This document shows, in pieces, positions 6,643 to 14,064 of a stretch of DNA of 21,019 nucleotides (the stretch's first letter is position 1; every line of letters begins with the position of its first letter). The stretch covers positions 1-21,019 of the forward strand of contig CAVINS010000058.1 of assembly GCA_963643925.1 (NCBI GenBank), given 5' to 3'. The translations under genes and the position numbers were made by a program. The notes under the pieces are model-generated. The model was not told the DNA's origin. It saw only the letters and a program-made list of their open reading frames with translations, and ran no database searches. Source of the stretch: Phocaeicola_A sp963643925. GTDB taxonomy: Bacteria > Bacteroidota > Bacteroidia > Bacteroidales > Bacteroidaceae.

Positions 6643-7302
6643 CTAACCCAGCAGGCTCAGCACCTCGCTGAAGTCCTGGCAGATGTAGTCGGCCCCGGCG
6701 GCCTCGAACTCTTCGCGGCTACCGAAGCCGTAGAGCACACCGAGGGAGTCGAGGTGACATTCTTTGGCTCCATAGATGTCGAACTTGCGGTCGCCTATCA
6801 TCAGCACCTTGCTGCGGTCGGAGATGCCCATCACCGACAGTCCGTGGTTGATGACGTCCGCTTTGGTGTGGAGTGTGCAGGCGTTGTCGCGCGCGAAGAT
6901 GTAGTCGAAGTAGGGAGCCAGTTGGGGAAACAGCTCGTTCACCACCCGTTCGGCTTGTATCTGCACCTTGCTGGTGGCTATTGCCATGGTGTAGCCACGG
7001 CTGCGCAGAGTCTGCAGAAAATCCGTGACGCCAGGGTAGGGGGCCTGCTCATATATGCCTTTCTCGAAATAACGTTCGCGGTAGGCTTGCACCGCTTCGG
7101 CGGCTTTCTCGTCGGAGAATCCGTAGAACTCCTTGAAGGAGTCCTCCAGGGGCGGTCCCACGAAGGGACGCAGGGTGTGGTAGTCGTCTACTTGGATGTC
7201 GAAATGTGCCAGCGCATATTGGGCACATTTGGTGATGCCCTCTCCGCTGTCGACCAGTGTGCCGTCGAGGTCGAAGAGCAGGGTGGAGTATTGTTTCTGC
7301 AT
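6643..7302 (-). CDS. HAD-superfamily phosphatase (phosphoglycolate phosphatase-like)
   Basis: This 219-residue soluble protein is a haloacid dehalogenase-fold hydrolase with the subfamily I four-helix cap. Motif I is DLDGTLVDS, with nucleophile Asp11 and acid/base Asp13; motif II is the TSK at 110-112; a lysine near 147 fits motif III; motif IV is IGDRKFD with Asp171 and Asp175 for magnesium. It resembles Gph/PpaX-type phosphatases, which hydrolyse phosphoglycolate, pyrophosphate or nucleoside monophosphates; the true substrate is not readable. The ATG at 7302 gives the standard distance to motif I. It converges with groEL and has its own -7 box upstream. Confidence 0.92.
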   Translation of the reverse strand: MQKQYSTLLFDLDGTLVDSGEGITKCAQYALAHFDIQVDDYHTLRPFVGPPLEDSFKEFYGFSDEKAAEAVQAYRERYFEKGIYEQAPYPGVTDFLQTLRSRGYTMAIATSKVQIQAERVVNELFPQLAPYFDYIFARDNACTLHTKADVINHGLSVMGISDRSKVLMIGDRKFDIYGAKECHLDSLGVLYGFGSREEFEAAGADYICQDFSEVLSLLG

Positions 7303-7337
7303 AGGTAATTGTTTAGTCTGAATAGCAATTTTCGGCG

Positions 7338-7345
7338 CAAAGGTA
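7338..7345 (-). promoter_or_regulatory. Candidate -7 promoter box of the HAD phosphatase gene
   Basis: On the minus strand the sequence is TACCTTTG, a perfect TAnnTTTG, followed by CGCC. It lies 35 bp before the start codon. The -33 box is not convincing. Confidence 0.55.
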
Positions 7346-7415
7346 TGCTTTTTCAGCGGATAAAGCCCCCGTAGAGGCTAAGTTGTGGGCTGAAAATGAA
7401 ATTTTATCGAAAAAG

Positions 7416-7447
7416 TTTGGTTGGTTTATGGAATAGCCGTACCTTTA
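7416..7447 (+). promoter_or_regulatory. Candidate promoter of a plus-strand small RNA
   Basis: TTTG (7416-7419), exactly 20 bp, then TACCTTTA (7440-7447): a perfect -33 box and a -7 box with one mismatch, at the spacing typical of Bacteroides promoters. No plus-strand gene follows before 8705, so the transcript would be non-coding. Confidence 0.45.
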
Positions 7448-7453
7448 AGCCGT

Positions 7454-7590
7454 AGATTTAACAAATCTATGAAATGTTTATAAAATGGTTCTTTAATGTG
7501 CACGGCGGTGCACTTCAACCGAAAAGGTTGAAAAATGGTTAGTGTCGTTAAAAAAGAGGTTGGAATGAGTACTCACTCCAACCTCTTTCT
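7454..7590 (+). ncRNA. Candidate small RNA between the HAD and Nudix genes
   Basis: A predicted transcript starting near 7454 would hold successive hairpins: GTGCAC/GTGCAC (7498-7513, loop GGCG), TTCAACC/GGTTGAA (7514-7532, loop GAAAA) and a 10-bp AGAGGTTGGA/TCCAACCTCT stem (7555-7586) followed by TTTCTGT. The arms TAGATTT/AAATCTA (7453-7469) sit at the predicted start. The last hairpin would terminate it, with a weaker U tail than on the other strand. It would be antisense to the 3' end of the Nudix transcript. Alternatively the hairpins are only parts of the HAD leader and the Nudix 3' region. Confidence 0.4.
7549..7586 (-). terminator. Intrinsic terminator after the Nudix gene
   Basis: Read on the minus strand, AGAGGTTGGA and TCCAACCTCT form a 10-bp stem closed by the self-complementary TGAGTACTCA, followed by TTTTTT (7549-7554). 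It lies 70 bp after the stop codon. It is nearly symmetrical and could also end transcription from the other strand. Confidence 0.85.
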
Positions 7591-7655
7591 GTACAATCCG
7601 GTCTCGTCATCGGACCGCCGGTGCATGTCCCATGTCAGTGCACTGGGCTGTCCCC

Positions 7656-8174
7656 TTAGTCGGTTGTGTGGAAGAACTTCTCCAGCAACCGAAACTCGTT
7701 CTCGAAGTTGGGGGTGAACACTCCTTTTCCCAGTTGGTCGTTTATCTCCTGCAGACTCCAGAAACGGCCGCCGTCCAGCTCGTCGCTGGGGCGGACGGGC
7801 CCGTCGTACACGGCCTTGTAGGTGTTGACCAGTTCCTTCTCGCGGGCCGACTCGAAGACGTAGCGGGTGAGAAACACCGGTGCGAAGTCCGTAATGCCGA
7901 GTTCCTCGCGCACCTCCCGTTTCAGTGCCTCGTCCACATTCTCTCCATAGTCCACGTGGCCGCCTACGGCGGTGTCCCATTTGCCCGGTTGGATGTCCTT
8001 CCATGCGGGGCGTTTCTGCAGGTAGAGCTCACCCAGGCTATTAAGCACATGCAGGTGCACCACGGGGTGGAGTAGCTTGCTGCCATTGTGGCACTCGCCT
8101 CGGGTGGCCTTGCCCGTCACGTTCCCCTGCGGGTCCACCACGGGAAACAATTCCTCTTTGTTGTCGCTGTTCAT
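7656..8174 (-). CDS. Nudix hydrolase (isopentenyl-diphosphate isomerase-like subgroup)
   Basis: This cytoplasmic protein of 172 residues carries a perfect Nudix box, G-x5-E-x7-R-E-V-R-E-E-L-G-I (residues 72-94), which binds divalent metal and hydrolyses a diphosphate linked to another group. The start EELFPVVDPQGN and the segments HLHVLN, LYLQKRPAWKDIQPGKWD resemble the YfcD/Idi-like Nudix group; whether it acts on nucleotides, isoprenoid diphosphates or another compound is unknown. I prefer the ATG ending at 8174; a GTG two codons upstream (8180) is also possible. It is transcribed alone, with a terminator downstream, and its promoter overlaps an opposite promoter-like element. Confidence 0.9.
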   Translation of the reverse strand: MNSDNKEELFPVVDPQGNVTGKATRGECHNGSKLLHPVVHLHVLNSLGELYLQKRPAWKDIQPGKWDTAVGGHVDYGENVDEALKREVREELGITDFAPVFLTRYVFESAREKELVNTYKAVYDGPVRPSDELDGGRFWSLQEINDQLGKGVFTPNFENEFRLLEKFFHTTD

Positions 8175-8188
8175 AGTCACATCATTGT

Positions 8189-8218
8189 TTTGTGCGCAAA
8201 GCTATATAAATAGGTATA
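8189..8218 (+). promoter_or_regulatory. Candidate promoter of the structured RNA
   Basis: TTTG (8189-8192), 18 bp, then TAGGTATA (8211-8218), which also reads as the general bacterial TATAAT at 8215-8220. It overlaps the -7 box of the divergent Nudix gene at 8197-8204. It would start transcription near 8222-8226. Confidence 0.4.
8197..8204 (-). promoter_or_regulatory. Candidate -7 promoter box of the Nudix gene
   Basis: On the minus strand the sequence is TAGCTTTG, a perfect TAnnTTTG, 22 bp before the ATG at 8174. No clear -33 TTTG is seen. A very short leader is predicted. Confidence 0.5.
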
Positions 8219-8221
8219 ATG

Positions 8222-8417
8222 TCTGCTGTCTATGCCACAAAAAAATTACAGCCCGCGTTCCTGCGTGAGGAAACAGACTGTAATCAAAACTTGAAGGTAA
8301 GGGGGCGCAAGTTTCCTTACCTTTGGTAGTGACCATCTTCGTGGGTCAGCGCCTGCGACGACGGCGTCGTTACTGCGCATAGATAAATACGAATGGCGGG
8401 TGACTACCCGCCATTTT
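8222..8417 (+). ncRNA. Structured candidate non-coding RNA with terminator
   Basis: About 195 nt of G/C-rich, highly structured sequence. The ends are joined by TCTATGC (8229-8235) with GCATAGA (8377-8383). Inside are ATTACAG/CTGTAAT (8245-8251, 8278-8284) enclosing TTCCT/AGGAA (8258-8272); two overlapping alternatives, AAACTTG/CAAGTTT (8287-8293, 8308-8314) and AAGGTAAGG/CCTTACCTT (8294-8302, 8315-8323); TGACC/GGTCA (8330-8348); and ACGAC/GTCGT (8358-8370). It ends in a strong terminator. It does not show the SRP, RNase P or tmRNA landmarks I looked for. A 6S-like RNA is possible from the size and closing stem, but I cannot assign it. It could also be a cis leader of the susC gene, though the terminator comes 288 bp before that start. 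Confidence 0.55.
8392..8417 (+). terminator. Strong intrinsic terminator of the structured RNA
   Basis: AATGGCGGGT (8392-8401) pairs perfectly with ACCCGCCATT (8406-8415) around a GACT loop, and the right arm runs into TTTT (8414-8417). It isolates the susC leader from upstream transcription. Confidence 0.85.
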
Positions 8418-8446
8418 CGCTTATAGGTGTTGGCTTTGGTTTTGTG

Positions 8447-8481
8447 AGTATTTCACTCGTTGGTCCACGACCTCAAATACT
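8447..8481 (+). promoter_or_regulatory. Nested inverted repeat upstream of susC
   Basis: AGTATTT (8447-8453) pairs with AAATACT (8475-8481), and GGTC (8462-8465) pairs with GACC (8469-8472) around CAC. It lies about 105 bp upstream of the candidate -7 box of the locus, a position where activators of polysaccharide utilization loci often bind. No regulator in the window can be linked to it. Confidence 0.35.
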
Positions 8482-8585
8482 TATGTTGCCTGAGAGAAGT
8501 GCCATTTTATAATCCAGCATACAAATTTCGGAAAAATTCCCTTTATTTAGGACAAATTATCCAAGTGCTACTTTCGTCAACCATC

Positions 8586-8593
8586 TATTTTTG
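8586..8593 (+). promoter_or_regulatory. Candidate -7 promoter box of the polysaccharide utilization locus
   Basis: TATTTTTG matches TAnnTTTG perfectly, 111 bp before the susC start. No TTTG lies about 20 bp upstream, which fits a promoter that needs an activator. A perfect 10-bp palindrome TCGCATGCGA (8605-8614) lies just after the expected start point. Confidence 0.45.
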
Positions 8594-8704
8594 TATCGAG
8601 TTCATCGCATGCGAAGCGAATGCAAGTGCACGTCATTCTGCGGAACAAGTGAAAGAACCCAAGCCTTTAAAAAAGTATTAATTTAAAATTAAATCTTTAA
8701 TTCT

Positions 8705-11700
8705 ATGAAGAATGATTATCTCAGATTGTCTTCGAAAAGATTTCTGATTTCAACAGCAATGGTTTCGGCATTGTTGGCGGGAAGTCCGCAAATAGCATTT
8801 GCCGAAGTTAATGAGACGCTGGCAATGATTCAGACAAGACCCGTAAAGGGAACAATTGTTGACGTCAATGGCGAGCCGATAATCGGAGCCAGCGTACAGG
8901 TAAAAGGGACCAACACGGGTGTGATTTCCGACATGAATGGTAATTTCACGGTAGAAGCTGCTTCCAATGCGACCCTGGTGGTTTCGTACATCGGTTACAA
9001 GACCCAAGAGATCTCCTTAAAGGGCAAAACTTCGGTATCTATCGTACTGAAAGAAGATGCCGAGATGCTGGACGAGTTGGTTGTTGTGGGTTATGGTGTA
9101 CAGAAGAAAACCACCCTTTCGGGTTCCGTTAGCCAAGTAAAAGGCGACGCCGTGTTGAAAGGCAAAGCTACCCAAAACGTTGCGGCTGCCTTGCAAGGAA
9201 CAATTCCCGGATTGACAATCACACGTACATCCTCACGTCCGGGTAACGAAGGAACATCTATCACCTTGCGTGGTGGCATTTCAGTGAACTCAACATCCCC
9301 GATGATTTTGATAGACGATGTGGAAGCCTATTCCTGGGAATTGTCGCAGATAAACCCGAATGACATCGAAAACATCTCCGTGCTGAAAGATGCTGCCGCT
9401 GCCATCTATGGTACCAAAGCCGGTGGCGGTGTCATCTTGGTAACTACCAAACGAGGAAAAGAAGGCAAAGCCAAGGTTACCTATTCGGGTAGTGTACATG
9501 CCAATATCGTCGGCAAACGATTCCCTGTAGCATCAGGACAAGAGTGGGCACAGATGTTGGTGGAAGCCACGACCAACGATGCGTACGCCTATCTGAAAGA
9601 CGGAGAGCCCCAGTGGAGCTGGTGGATGTGGCCGGAAGAAGTGTGGAGAACCATGGCAGAGGGCAAGACCTATGAAGGTGTTGTGGGAGGAACATGGCGT
9701 GTACTGGATCCCGAAAGCGACCAGTTTGATGCCGTCTACGGCAATACATGGGGACAATCGCACACGGTAAGCATCAGCGGCGGTACGGACAAAGCGAAGG
9801 TGATGACTTCGTTAGGCTATGCCAATGACCGCTCTCTGATTGACTTCGTCTATGACGGACAGAAAAAGTATAACTTCCGTACGAATGTAGACTATAAGGT
9901 CAACGATTGGGTGAAGACAGAGTTCAATCTGTCATACGACAAACGTAAGACCAGCACACCTCAACAAGGTGTCGGACATGGTGTACAAGACTTCTACATT
10001 TTCCCACTTTACAACGAGTATGGTCAGTATTACGACACCTTCGGAAACAATAACTTGTTGGCAAAGTTGGCCGAAGGCGGCCGCTACAACAACACAGAAG
10101 AGATTCTGAGATTGGGCGGAAAGCTCACGTTGGATATGAACAAGTTGATAAAAGGTCTCTCCCTTTCGGCCAGCGCAAACATACGTATGCGCCATCACAA
10201 GAGCATACAGCGACAGACACACGTCACCATGTACGACTGGTCGGGCGAGACAACAAGTGCAAGCGGACTTCCCGACTATACCCAGGGAACGGGTTCAGTC
10301 AAGTTCCACAGCAAAGACTCAGACTGCTGGGTAAAAAACACACGTGAGGAGGTGCTGTTTCAGACATACAATGCATTCATCAACTACAACAACTCATTTG
10401 CCGACCACAATTTCGGACTGATGTTGGGTATGACGGCTGAGAAGACGCACTACGAAAAGAACTATGCTTTCCGCAAGAATATGACCGTTGATGCCTTGGA
10501 TGATATCAACCTGGGCGATGCCACCACTGCAGAAGCTACCGGAGGCAGCAACGAAGTCGGAATGATTTCCTACTTGGCACGCTTGAACTATGACTATAAA
10601 GGCATTTACCTGTTAGAAGGCCTGTTCCGTCGGGACGGTTCTTCAAAGTTCTCTAAGGACAACCGTTGGGAGAACTTTGCCGGCGTATCGGGCGGTGTCC
10701 GTTTCTCCGAATTCGATTTCGTGAAAGACTGGAACCTTTTCGACAATTTGAAGTTGCGCGCTTCATACGGCGAGACGGGTTCTCAAACGGGAATCGGAAA
10801 TTACGATTACATCTCGTCCATCTCTACCGGAACGACAATCTTTGGATATAATGGAACTAAAGTTTCCACAGCTTGGGTAAGTTCCATGACTTCCAACCAG
10901 CGTTCGTGGGAACGCGTTGCCACCACGAACTTCGGTCTGGACTTCGCTGTATTGAACAACCGTCTGAGCGGATCTTTCGAATACTTTATCCGTGAAAACA
11001 AAGGCATGCTCATTTCCATGACATATCCTTCGACAATGGGTGCTTCCGCTCCCAAATCAAACAGTGGAAACTTCCAAGCCAAAGGTTGGGAATTGACATT
11101 GAATTGGAAAGACAAAATCGGAGAAGATTTCAATTACAGCGTAGGATTCTCTTTGTCGGATGCTAAGACCGAAATAACCAAATACAACGGTGCCATTGCA
11201 ATAAGCAACGGAGTGAACAACAAAGTGGGCGGTTCGTCTTTCATCGAAGGTAAACCTCTAAACGCTATCTATGTGTACAAGACAGACGGATACTTGCAGA
11301 ATCAGGCTGAAGTGGACGCCTACTATCAGGAAATCACAAGAACAAGCGGTGGTATACATCCGACTCAGGGCACCAGCGACCAATTGTGCCCGGGTTGTGT
11401 AAGGAAAGTCGATTTGAACCAAGACGGAAGAATCACTACAGATGACTTGTATTACTACGGTGATGCGAATCCGCACTACACATTCGGTATCAATTTGGGT
11501 GCCAGCTACAAGAACTTTGATTTCTCAATGTTCATCCAAGGTGTAGGCCAGCAGTATACAATCCGTGAAGGATCTTTGTCTTGTCCATGGTACAGTGGAT
11601 GGACCAACCAAAACTCAACATTCATGGGAAACACATGGTCTGAAGACAATACGAATGCTCGCTATCCTATCATGTCGCGCAACGGTTCGCGCAACAACTG

Positions 11701-11965
11701 GAACTACAAGAAGTACAATGACATCAATGTCAACAATTGCTGGTATGCACGTGCCAAGAATATTGTATTGGGATATACTTTACCTAAAACCTGGCTGAGA
11801 AAAGTCTCTTTAGAGAATCTCCGTCTCTATGTCTCGGCAGACAACTTGTTTGAACTTTCCAACGTGAAAGACGGTTTCGATCCAGAAATCAAGGTGAATA
11901 CAAACCAAGGCAATGTGGATGTGTACGCACGCACTGTTTCCTTTGGCATTGATTTGACTTTTTAA
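8705..11965 (+). CDS. SusC/RagA family TonB-linked outer-membrane transporter
   Basis: This 1086-residue protein imports glycan fragments across the outer membrane using energy from TonB-ExbBD. It has a signal peptide ending around AFA (residues 31-33), a carboxypeptidase-regulatory-like domain (about 46-118, with VKGTIVDVNGEPIIGASV), the TonB-box region LDELVVVGYG (122-131), a plug domain (about 132-250, including ILIDDVE, NISVLKDAAAAIYG and GGVILVTTKRG) and a 22-strand barrel ending in the typical aromatic C-terminus VSFGIDLTF. It is complete. It is the first gene of the locus and is followed after 30 bp by its SusD partner. The N-terminus lacks an STN domain, so it does not signal directly to an anti-sigma factor by that route. 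The glycan cannot be deduced from SusC alone. Confidence 0.96.
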   Translation: MKNDYLRLSSKRFLISTAMVSALLAGSPQIAFAEVNETLAMIQTRPVKGTIVDVNGEPIIGASVQVKGTNTGVISDMNGNFTVEAASNATLVVSYIGYKTQEISLKGKTSVSIVLKEDAEMLDELVVVGYGVQKKTTLSGSVSQVKGDAVLKGKATQNVAAALQGTIPGLTITRTSSRPGNEGTSITLRGGISVNSTSPMILIDDVEAYSWELSQINPNDIENISVLKDAAAAIYGTKAGGGVILVTTKRGKEGKAKVTYSGSVHANIVGKRFPVASGQEWAQMLVEATTNDAYAYLKDGEPQWSWWMWPEEVWRTMAEGKTYEGVVGGTWRVLDPESDQFDAVYGNTWGQSHTVSISGGTDKAKVMTSLGYANDRSLIDFVYDGQKKYNFRTNVDYKVNDWVKTEFNLSYDKRKTSTPQQGVGHGVQDFYIFPLYNEYGQYYDTFGNNNLLAKLAEGGRYNNTEEILRLGGKLTLDMNKLIKGLSLSASANIRMRHHKSIQRQTHVTMYDWSGETTSASGLPDYTQGTGSVKFHSKDSDCWVKNTREEVLFQTYNAFINYNNSFADHNFGLMLGMTAEKTHYEKNYAFRKNMTVDALDDINLGDATTAEATGGSNEVGMISYLARLNYDYKGIYLLEGLFRRDGSSKFSKDNRWENFAGVSGGVRFSEFDFVKDWNLFDNLKLRASYGETGSQTGIGNYDYISSISTGTTIFGYNGTKVSTAWVSSMTSNQRSWERVATTNFGLDFAVLNNRLSGSFEYFIRENKGMLISMTYPSTMGASAPKSNSGNFQAKGWELTLNWKDKIGEDFNYSVGFSLSDAKTEITKYNGAIAISNGVNNKVGGSSFIEGKPLNAIYVYKTDGYLQNQAEVDAYYQEITRTSGGIHPTQGTSDQLCPGCVRKVDLNQDGRITTDDLYYYGDANPHYTFGINLGASYKNFDFSMFIQGVGQQYTIREGSLSCPWYSGWTNQNSTFMGNTWSEDNTNARYPIMSRNGSRNNWNYKKYNDINVNNCWYARAKNIVLGYTLPKTWLRKVSLENLRLYVSADNLFELSNVKDGFDPEIKVNTNQGNVDVYARTVSFGIDLTF

Positions 11966-11995
11966 AAATGTGTTTAAACAGTAAAACAGATTACT

Positions 11996-13930
11996 ATGAA
12001 ATTTAATTATATAGCATTGTCTTTGATAATGGGTGGTGCACTGACCACTAGTTGTGAGAGTAACTTTCTGGATCTGGAGCCATTGGATTCCCGTACAGAA
12101 GCCATATTTTTCAAGACATTGGACGATTTTCAGTATGCAGCGAATGACCTCCATACCAACGTTTGGGCATGGAACGGCAACACTACATATCCTATAAATT
12201 TTGACTTTGGTACAGACTTGGTAGAAGCCTCTTCAAACTACGTCAGTGGCACGAACTCTGCACCGACAAGCGATACCTATTGGAACCAACCCTACACATG
12301 GTTGCGTAAAGTAAACATCTTGATATCAAAAGGCGAAAGCTATGCCAACCAGGCTGAAATTGCCGGCCCTATCGGACAGGCTTATTTCTTCCGTGCATGG
12401 CACCATTTCTTCCTCCTGAAACGCTTTGGCGGTGTGCCCATTGCCAACCATGTGACGGATACTTCATCCGATGATATGGTCGTTTGGGGACCACGTGCGT
12501 CACGTTATGAGGTAGTGAAGCAGATACTGGACGACCTGGACGTTGCCATTTCAAAATTGGCACAAACCACTGTTTCCAGTACGAACAACGACGGACATGT
12601 GACCTTGGAGGCTGCCAAGGCATTAAAAGCACGTGTCTGCCTCTTTGAAGGAACTTGGGACAAGTATGTAGGTACAAAGACGGATGGCGATGGGAATCAA
12701 ACCGGAGCAGGCTCAAACAAACCGTCAGGTTACCCTTCAGTGAACGAATTCTTGACTATGGCAAAGAATCTGTCCAAAGATATTATAGACAGCAAGACCT
12801 TTGAACTGTGGAAAGGTGTGGAAGATGTCAGCGCCAATGCTTCAGTGAAGAACCCTGATATGTATGCTCATTGCAGTTACTACTATCTGTTCAACCTTGA
12901 AGGAACAGACTCCAATCCGGCAGGACTGGACAAATCGTCCAACAAGGAGGCCGTTTACCGGAGTGTGTATGACAAGAACAACCGCAGGAGCAACACCAAT
13001 CTTACACACACCAAACCGGCTATCATGACCCGTAAGTTGATGGATATGTATCTTTGTTCGGACGGTCTGCCAGTTCATCTCTCACCAGAGTTCGGGGGAT
13101 ATACGACCATGAATGCAGAACTTCAGAACCGCGATTATCGTCTGACCTCTTGTGTGGTTCCCGCAATGGCTTATAGTTGGGGATGGGGAAAATACAACAC
13201 AGGCGCTCAATACGATGTGGACATTTACACCTTGGCTGCTGCCCAATACCAGAATGTGCCCAACTTGCGCAACGCCGGTTCAGGCATGAGCGGACGTAAA
13301 TTCTGCAGTGAGCTGAATTCATTAGGTGATGCCGGACACGAAGCAATGGACTATATGCACATTCGTTATGCAGAAATACTGTTGATTTACGCTGAAGCTA
13401 CCTGTGAACTGGGAGATGGCAACATCTCAGATGCCGATTTGGACTATTCCATCAATAAGGTGCGCGAGCGTGGCGGTGTTGCTCCGTTGAATGCCGCATT
13501 GATTGCCAAAGCCAGAGCGTTGGGCGGTGAACTAACCTTCTTGGGTGAAATTCGTCGTGAGCGCGCACTGGAACTGTATGGAGAAGGACATCGTTTGAAT
13601 GACCTTTGCCGTTGGGGCATCGCCGAGTCTGAACTGGCCGGCAAGAACCGTTGTGGTGCATACCTGGAGTATGAAGGCACTGATTCGTATCTGAAGACTT
13701 TGATCAATCCGTCTGACGGCAACCCTGTTTACGTAGAAAGCGCTTATGCCGGCAAAGTGAATGAAGAAGAAATCAAGTTCTCGTATGCCGGGTTGACTCC
13801 AACCAAACCGGGAGCCATCATTATTGAGCAGGCTGCCAACCGTAAGTTCGCTCTGAAGAACTATCTTCAACCAATTCCCACAGACCAGATAAAGCTGAAT
13901 CCGAGTCTGAAACAGAACCCGGAATGGTAA
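11996..13930 (+). CDS. SusD/RagB family glycan-binding surface lipoprotein
   Basis: This 644-residue protein has a lipoprotein signal with the cysteine at residue 20 in LTTSC, followed by the typical NFLDLEPLDSRTEAIFF start of mature SusD proteins. It contains helical repeat segments such as GQAYFFRAWHHFFLLKRFGGVPI (shown here only as a landmark near residues 122-144), MHIRYAEILLIYAEA and IRRERALELYGEGHR, and ends with the family YLQPIPTDQIKLNPSLKQNP segment. SusD caps the SusC barrel and binds the incoming glycan. At 644 residues it is longer than the commonest 500-570. It is cotranscribed with the upstream susC gene, and a strong hairpin follows it. Confidence 0.96.
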   Translation: MKFNYIALSLIMGGALTTSCESNFLDLEPLDSRTEAIFFKTLDDFQYAANDLHTNVWAWNGNTTYPINFDFGTDLVEASSNYVSGTNSAPTSDTYWNQPYTWLRKVNILISKGESYANQAEIAGPIGQAYFFRAWHHFFLLKRFGGVPIANHVTDTSSDDMVVWGPRASRYEVVKQILDDLDVAISKLAQTTVSSTNNDGHVTLEAAKALKARVCLFEGTWDKYVGTKTDGDGNQTGAGSNKPSGYPSVNEFLTMAKNLSKDIIDSKTFELWKGVEDVSANASVKNPDMYAHCSYYYLFNLEGTDSNPAGLDKSSNKEAVYRSVYDKNNRRSNTNLTHTKPAIMTRKLMDMYLCSDGLPVHLSPEFGGYTTMNAELQNRDYRLTSCVVPAMAYSWGWGKYNTGAQYDVDIYTLAAAQYQNVPNLRNAGSGMSGRKFCSELNSLGDAGHEAMDYMHIRYAEILLIYAEATCELGDGNISDADLDYSINKVRERGGVAPLNAALIAKARALGGELTFLGEIRRERALELYGEGHRLNDLCRWGIAESELAGKNRCGAYLEYEGTDSYLKTLINPSDGNPVYVESAYAGKVNEEEIKFSYAGLTPTKPGAIIIEQAANRKFALKNYLQPIPTDQIKLNPSLKQNPEW

Positions 13931-13973
13931 TTGGGAATAGGATTGAGTCAGCACAATACTAAAAGTCAAAGAT

Positions 13974-14014
13974 GCAGGTGGTAAATGCAATCTTAGAATG
14001 CATTTGCCACCTGC
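13974..14014 (+). terminator. Long intergenic hairpin between susD and the GH2 gene
   Basis: GCAGGTGG (13974-13981), a U-G pair and AAATGCA (13983-13989) pair with TGCATTT (13999-14005) and CCACCTGC (14007-14014): 16 bp around a nine-base loop. No T run follows, so it is better seen as a partial terminator or mRNA-stabilising hairpin that keeps the susC-susD part of the transcript more abundant than the enzyme genes. Confidence 0.6.
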
Positions 14015-14064
14015 TTGCGGTTCATATTGACTAATCCTCTTGAAAAACATTTAAACATATCGAA

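Noticed and set aside
8222..8417. RNase P, tmRNA or SRP RNA
   Set aside because: A GAGGAAA word resembles one RNase P signature, but the following bases do not fit; there is no tag-peptide frame and no SRP tetraloop motif.
8460..8681. Plus-strand open frame of 73 codons just before susC
   Set aside because: It overlaps the candidate promoter and palindrome of the locus, has no recognisable domain and an amino-acid make-up that looks random.
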